Part shown: piece after piece, positions 59,731 through 64,000 of the stretch
Layout: each line of letters starts with the position of its first letter
Position numbering within the stretch: position 1 is the first letter of the stretch
NCBI GenBank assembly: GCA_020002185.1
Contig: CM034534.1
Location: forward strand, 30,833,851-30,897,850
DNA: 64,000 bases
Origin: Paraescarpia echinospica
Lineage: Eukaryota > Annelida > Polychaeta > Sabellida > Siboglinidae
Direction: 5' to 3'
The notes under the pieces: model-generated
Database searches by the model: none
Told to the model about the DNA's origin: nothing
What the model saw: the letters and a program-made list of their open reading frames with translations, nothing else
Program-made: the position numbers and the translations under genes

Positions 59731-61184
59731 TAACCTAAGGATACCGAGGAAGCCACGACTCACTTTGGAAGACATCAGATGGAATTGCGTACTACTTTGT
59801 GGACACTTAATTAATTGTGACGTTGTGTAGAATCAGGGCCCACCCCGATTTCGACATTATGGCAGTTGTGCCTAAATGATATACCTCAATACGTTTATTC
59901 CATCAATCCACATCTTTTCAGGAATATAATGTTCCAAACACCGCCCGCTCAGGTTTGAATCAATGTGCGCCGCGGCGGTCGCGGGTTACTGCTCGCCGTA
60001 CTTGAAACAAGCATTATTAATAAATCGCAAGTTGACGCAAATCGGAGCGCTATGTCGGCCTCATAAGTGCCCTCAAATCAATATTTTTTATAATACTGTA
60101 CTGTAGATCAGAAACAATAAGGAATGATGGCATAAACACACTGAGGTATCGAATCGGGTCGATTGTTGGACGAGCGACTGGTGCGATCGGCCCCGGGATG
60201 CAAGTCGGGATCGGCTTACATTCTCTATTGTTGCCGTACGTTCCGTCAATTGTCTGGTGATAACAAGCGGGTAGTTATGTAAAATAATGTTCATAAAACG
60301 CTTTGTTTTTTTATCGCTATGACTCTTAATAAATTAGGAAGTTTCAGAACGCACAGGAACTTCGCCCAAACGCTGAAGCCTGAACAGACATGCGCACGGA
60401 TTGGAATGGTATTATGGTTCGCAAATATGTCCCTAGAGGCGCTCCGCAAAACTACGAGCAGGGCAGCGCTATACGGAGGGTAGGCACCCTACAGAATCGG
60501 GAAGCATACGCTTACGGGAATGGTTATTTGGAAGGACTCGTGAAACGAAATACCAAACGAATTGATTCGGTAATAAACTACCAAGTTAAAGGCATTCATA
60601 TTCAATATATATTTTTGTTACATGTCATTGATACGCATGCGTCCCGTGGGACGCAACTATTTTTTTTCACGCGTCCGGATTTATATATATATATATATAT
60701 ATACATCCCCTGGACCACTGTTTCTCGTAATCTAGCGCATTGTGTTATACTGTGCATGCGTATCCGCCGATTATGATAGAACATATCCGGCGGTGTGATA
60801 AACACGCATTCAGCAGCGTATTTATTAATTTGCATCCACGTCAAATGAAGAGTAATGGTCAACTGTTTCACAAGTGTAGAGCAATAAGAAGGACAATGAA
60901 CAAGATGGGCACACGGTGTATGGAAACGTCGGATATTGGTTATATTGGTTAAAACAGTTTAATCAGCCGGGTTGTCATGACAGAGTTTTTGAAATTCGAA
61001 GCCGACTGACAAGTTGAAGTGTCAGTGACAGTGAAATACGAAGTCGGATTTTTTTCAAAGACTATGTCGTGGATAAATTCTTCAAAACGCAACATTAATC
61101 TGTTAGGCTGCGATCACGTGGTTTTCTGTGCAGCTGGAAATGTCCTGTCATGTGCATGCGCAGTATAACATAAAGCGTTGGATT
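59728..61184. other. No supported gene
   Basis: A plus-strand ATG frame at 60390 (MRTDWNGIMVRKYVPRGA) is open to 60776 but runs through a TA tract at 60681-60703. An AGG|GTAGGC site at 60480 could end it as an exon, but nothing else supports it. No recognised repeat besides the TA tract. Confidence 0.35.
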
Positions 61185-62427
61185 ACGACAGATGATGGTC
61201 TAGGAGCCGTATGTCTATGATCTAACGACAGATGATGGTCTAGGAGCCGTATGTCTATGATCTAACGACAGATGGTGGTCTAGGACCCATATGTCTATGA
61301 TCTAACGACATATGGTGGTCTAGGAGCCGTATGTCTATGATCTAACGACAGATGATGGTCTAGGAGCCGTATGTCCATGATCTAACGACAGATGATGGTC
61401 TAGGAGCCGTATGTCTATGATCTAACGACAGATGATGGTCTAGGAGCCGTATGTCTATGATCTAACGACAGATGATGGTCTAGGAGCCGTATGTCTATGA
61501 TCTAACGACAGATGGTGGTCTAGGAGCCGTATGTCTATGATCTAACGACATATGGTGGTCTAGGAGCCGTATGTCTATGATCTAACGACAGATGGTGGTC
61601 TAGGAGCCGTATGTCTATGATCTAATGACAGATGATGGTCTAGGAGCCGTATGTCTATGATCTAACGACAGATGATGGTCTAGGAGCCGTATGTCTATGA
61701 TCTAACGACAGATGATGGTCTAGGAGCCGTATGTCTATGATCTAACGACAGATGGTGGTCTAGGAGCCGTATGTCTATGATCTAACGACAGATGATGGTC
61801 TAGGAGCCGTATGTCTATGATCTAACGACAGATGATGGTCTAGGAGCCGTATGTTTATGATCTAACGACAGATGATGGTCTAGGAGCCGTATGTCTATGA
61901 TCTAAAGACAGATGATTGTCTAGGAGCCGTATGTCTATGATCTAACGACAGATGGTGGTCTATGAGCCGTATGCCTATGATCTAACGACATATGATGGTC
62001 TAGGAGCCGTATGTCTATGATCTAACGACAGATGATGGTCTAGGAGCCGTATGTCTATGATCTAAAGACAGATGATGGTCTAGGAGCCGTATGTCTACGA
62101 TCTAACGACATATGGTGGTCTATGAGCCGTATGTCTATGACCTAACGACAGATGATGGTCTAGGAGCCGTATGTCTACGATCTAACGACAGATTGTGGTC
62201 TATGAGCCGTATACCTACGATCTAACGACAGATGGTGGTCTATGAGCCGTATGCCTACGATCTAACGACAGATGATGGTCTAGGAGCCGTATGTCTATGA
62301 TCTAACGTCAGGTGGTGGTCTAGGAGCCGTATATCTATGATCTAACGACAGATGATGGTCTAGGAGCCGTATGTCTAACGACAGATGGTGGTCTAGGAGC
62401 CGTATGTCTAACGACAGATTGTGGTGT
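61185..62427. repeat. 40-bp tandem satellite, about 31 copies
   Basis: The unit is ACGACAGATGATGGTCTAGG AGCCGTATGTCTATGATCTA. Common variants are GGTGGTC and TATGGTGG, and CTATGAGCC near the right end. The last two units lose about 8 bp (GTATGTCTAACGACAG). The array stops at GTGGTGTTCGAATCCTC, a tRNA B-box-like sequence. Confidence 0.96.
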
Positions 62428-62977
62428 TCGAATCCTCTTGCTATTATTGGCAAGTTCGTTGACACGACGATGATTCAGTTCATTCTTTTCTACATCTGTA
62501 TATAGACAGTGGTTCGTGTATATATTCGTCGCATTTAATGCCGATGTATTCCGGGAAATACGTCGGCACTATAATATAGACGGGATTACGCGGAATAAAT
62601 GTAACGTTGTGAATCAATATAACTTTATGGGCTATAACTAGGACGAATAAACAATCGACCCAATACGAATCACCACGCATACATATAACGCTTACCCAAA
62701 ACACGGTACCACGATATGTTGTGACACTTATTAATGTCAATAACAGAAAGAAAACAATGCGTACCCAGAAGTTCTTATAAGGTTTGAAATGCAATCCGTG
62801 GAGCATCGTGCATCGGCATTTTTATTGGCGATATTTATATCCGTAACTAACTAGTATGACTATAACACTGGTGCGTGATGCTAGTAAGACCATTTTTGAT
62901 TTTTCACAAGTGGAGTTACCACACTTCACCTCCCATCCTAACGTCACGTCCGTGTTCTCCCATGCGGCGCCTGTCAG
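62428..62977. other. No supported gene
   Basis: A 108-codon minus-strand frame at 62480-62806 contains hydrophobic stretches but no recognised domain or clear splice sites. It stays uncalled. Confidence 0.35.
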
Positions 62978-63187
62978 CCGAGCGAGTGTGGCGTGCAGCG
63001 TGCCCTCCTGCGCTGGCGCTGGGTGACCGGCATGGTGCGCCTGTTGACCCGGCTCCAGTCAATCATGGGAGAGCTTAGTGTGGAGCGCACCCAGCGCTCG
63101 GCCGTCGAGTGGCAGTGGCACAGTCTCTACACCGTAACCGAGACGACCCAGCTCGCCCTCAATCCGTTGCTCTACGCCAGGAGGAGG
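62978..63187 (+). CDS. Internal exon of an unrecognised gene
   Basis: 210 nt, exactly 70 codons. It follows the acceptor CATGCGGCGCCTGTCAG and ends AGGAGGAGG|GTGTGT. It reads PSECGVQRALLRWRWVTGMV, RLLTRLQSIMGELSVERTQR, SAVEWQWHSLYTVTETTQLA, LNPLLYARRR. GC content and the Arg/Trp/Leu-rich amphipathic pattern stand out against AT-rich flanks, and the sequence looks helical. No family recognised. The phase is 0 at both ends, compatible with the exon starting at 63930. Confidence 0.55.
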
Positions 63188-63369
63188 GTGTGTACATATA
63201 GTGATAGAATGTCTCGTCATGTATTATAATCGTTTAAACATGTTAATAAGAAATTTGTTATATAACAACATTTCCTGAAGAATGATCAGTAATGTAATAT
63301 TGCTCGATTGGTCAACTTGTGTCGCGTTACCTGCTGACTCTATATCTTCCTCTCAGCTTTCCTTCTTAA

Positions 63370-63516
<147 letters not shown>

Positions 63517-63752
63517 ATATGTCTTATCATAGTGTGTGTGAACCTAAAGACACATTTCCATACTATGTCAAAGATTCTATGGACAATAAAGTTTTTCAAT
63601 TACATTCAATTCCTGATTGTCTTACTCCACCCATCTCTCCACCCCTGGTTCCATCCTCCACCACTCCCGCTACTCCTCTACTACCCCATTTTCCCTCTAT
63701 CTCCCAACGCTCGCCTTGCCACCCAACCCGTCCCTACCGTTTCTGCCAAACT

Positions 63753-63910
63753 AATGCTGCGTTCCAATGCGCTCGCGTTTATCGAGTTCACGACCCCTAT
63801 TTTCCAGTTGAGAAGTTTGGGTGCCTTTTAACTTTTAACACCACTGGTAAATTGGGTCACTTTATGAACTCCTATTCACGGTAAATACGAGCGCATTGGA
63901 ACGCAGCATT
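63753..63910. mobile_element. 158-bp MITE with 29-bp inverted termini
   Basis: The left end begins AATGCTGCGTTCCAATGCGC TCG (63753). The right end finishes CGAGCGCATTGGAACGCAGC ATT (63910). The arms agree at about 27 of 29 positions. Flanking TA on both sides (CTA/ATG left, CAT/TATC right) would fit a TA target, although the ends could be placed one base either way. No coding capacity. It lies in the intron between exons 62978-63187 and 63930 onward. Confidence 0.9.
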
Positions 63911-63929
63911 ATCCCGTGTTGTCTGTCAG

Positions 63930-64000
63930 ACGCGTTGCCGCGTGCCGAGCTGGGCCAAGAGCATCCTGGCGAAGCCGGCACAAAGCCGCACTGACGCCGA
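63930..64000 (+). CDS. Next exon of the unrecognised gene, cut by the window edge
   Basis: Acceptor CCCGTGTTGTCTGTCAG, then ACGCGTTGCCGCGTGCCGAG in phase 0, reading TRCRVPSWAKSILAKPAQSR TDA to the window edge without a stop. GC-rich like the exon at 62978. Only 71 nt are visible, so support rests on the acceptor, phase and composition. Confidence 0.45.

Noticed and set aside
62480..62806. 108-codon minus-strand frame with hydrophobic stretches
   Set aside because: Composition explains the hydrophobicity; no domain or splice evidence.

Overview
This is a eukaryotic window from an animal genome. Coding exons are short and separated by GT-AG introns, and most of the DNA is satellite, minisatellite, microsatellite and transposon sequence. 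The firmest anchor is the mismatch-repair gene MLH1, whose exons 1 to 8 lie on the minus strand between 21.3 and 39.5 kb. Its exon lengths match the human gene as I recall it, except that human exons 3 and 4 are one exon here. The transposons (hAT of several subfamilies, a Penelope-like element, a CR1/L2/Jockey-type LINE, a tRNA-derived SINE, a Harbinger-like element, MITEs) fit an invertebrate such as a mollusc, other lophotrochozoan or invertebrate deuterostome. The species cannot be fixed from the sequence.

Layout. 0-0.5 kb: end of a decayed hAT transposase. 1.1-5.7 kb: 59-bp satellite. 6.7-7.6 kb: 30-bp array. 8.0-10.6 kb: 35-bp array carrying a TATA-like and a palindromic motif in each unit. 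11.66-14.37 kb: hAT element with target-site duplication and an internal 43-bp array. 14.4-19.6 kb: a ~2.75-kb block duplicated in tandem, each copy holding a 38-bp array and a 5'-truncated LINE. 21.3-39.5 kb: MLH1 exons 8 to 1. Their introns hold a hAT with a perfect target-site duplication, a ~500-bp foldback, a Penelope-like element, a 6.3-kb 56-bp satellite with higher-order structure, and a second TSD-bounded hAT. 39.5-44.8 kb: MLH1 upstream region, SINE, dispersed repeats, one weak plus-strand first exon. 44.9-51.1 kb: an unrecognised minus-strand gene that I assembled from eight phase-compatible exons, predicted as a ~192-residue single-pass membrane protein with a C-terminal coiled coil. 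Its introns are full of microsatellites. 51.2-52.5 kb: Harbinger-like remnant. 52.9-53.4 kb: possible divergent pair of first exons. 54.6-56.5 kb: ~230-bp repeat family. 57.5-57.9 kb: two-exon end of a putative plus-strand membrane protein. 58.6-59.25 kb: 222-codon first coding exon of an unknown gene. 61.2-62.4 kb: 40-bp array. 63.0-64.0 kb: two exons of an unknown plus-strand gene with a 158-bp MITE ending 19 bp before the second.

MLH1 is the N-terminal GHKL ATPase half of a DNA mismatch-repair subunit; exon 9 onward was not found in the 21 kb to the left. The other candidate genes are not recognised and are described only by visible features. Splice models come from reading frames, phases and splice-site consensus. 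Family names, human exon lengths and human residues are from memory. No search was run.
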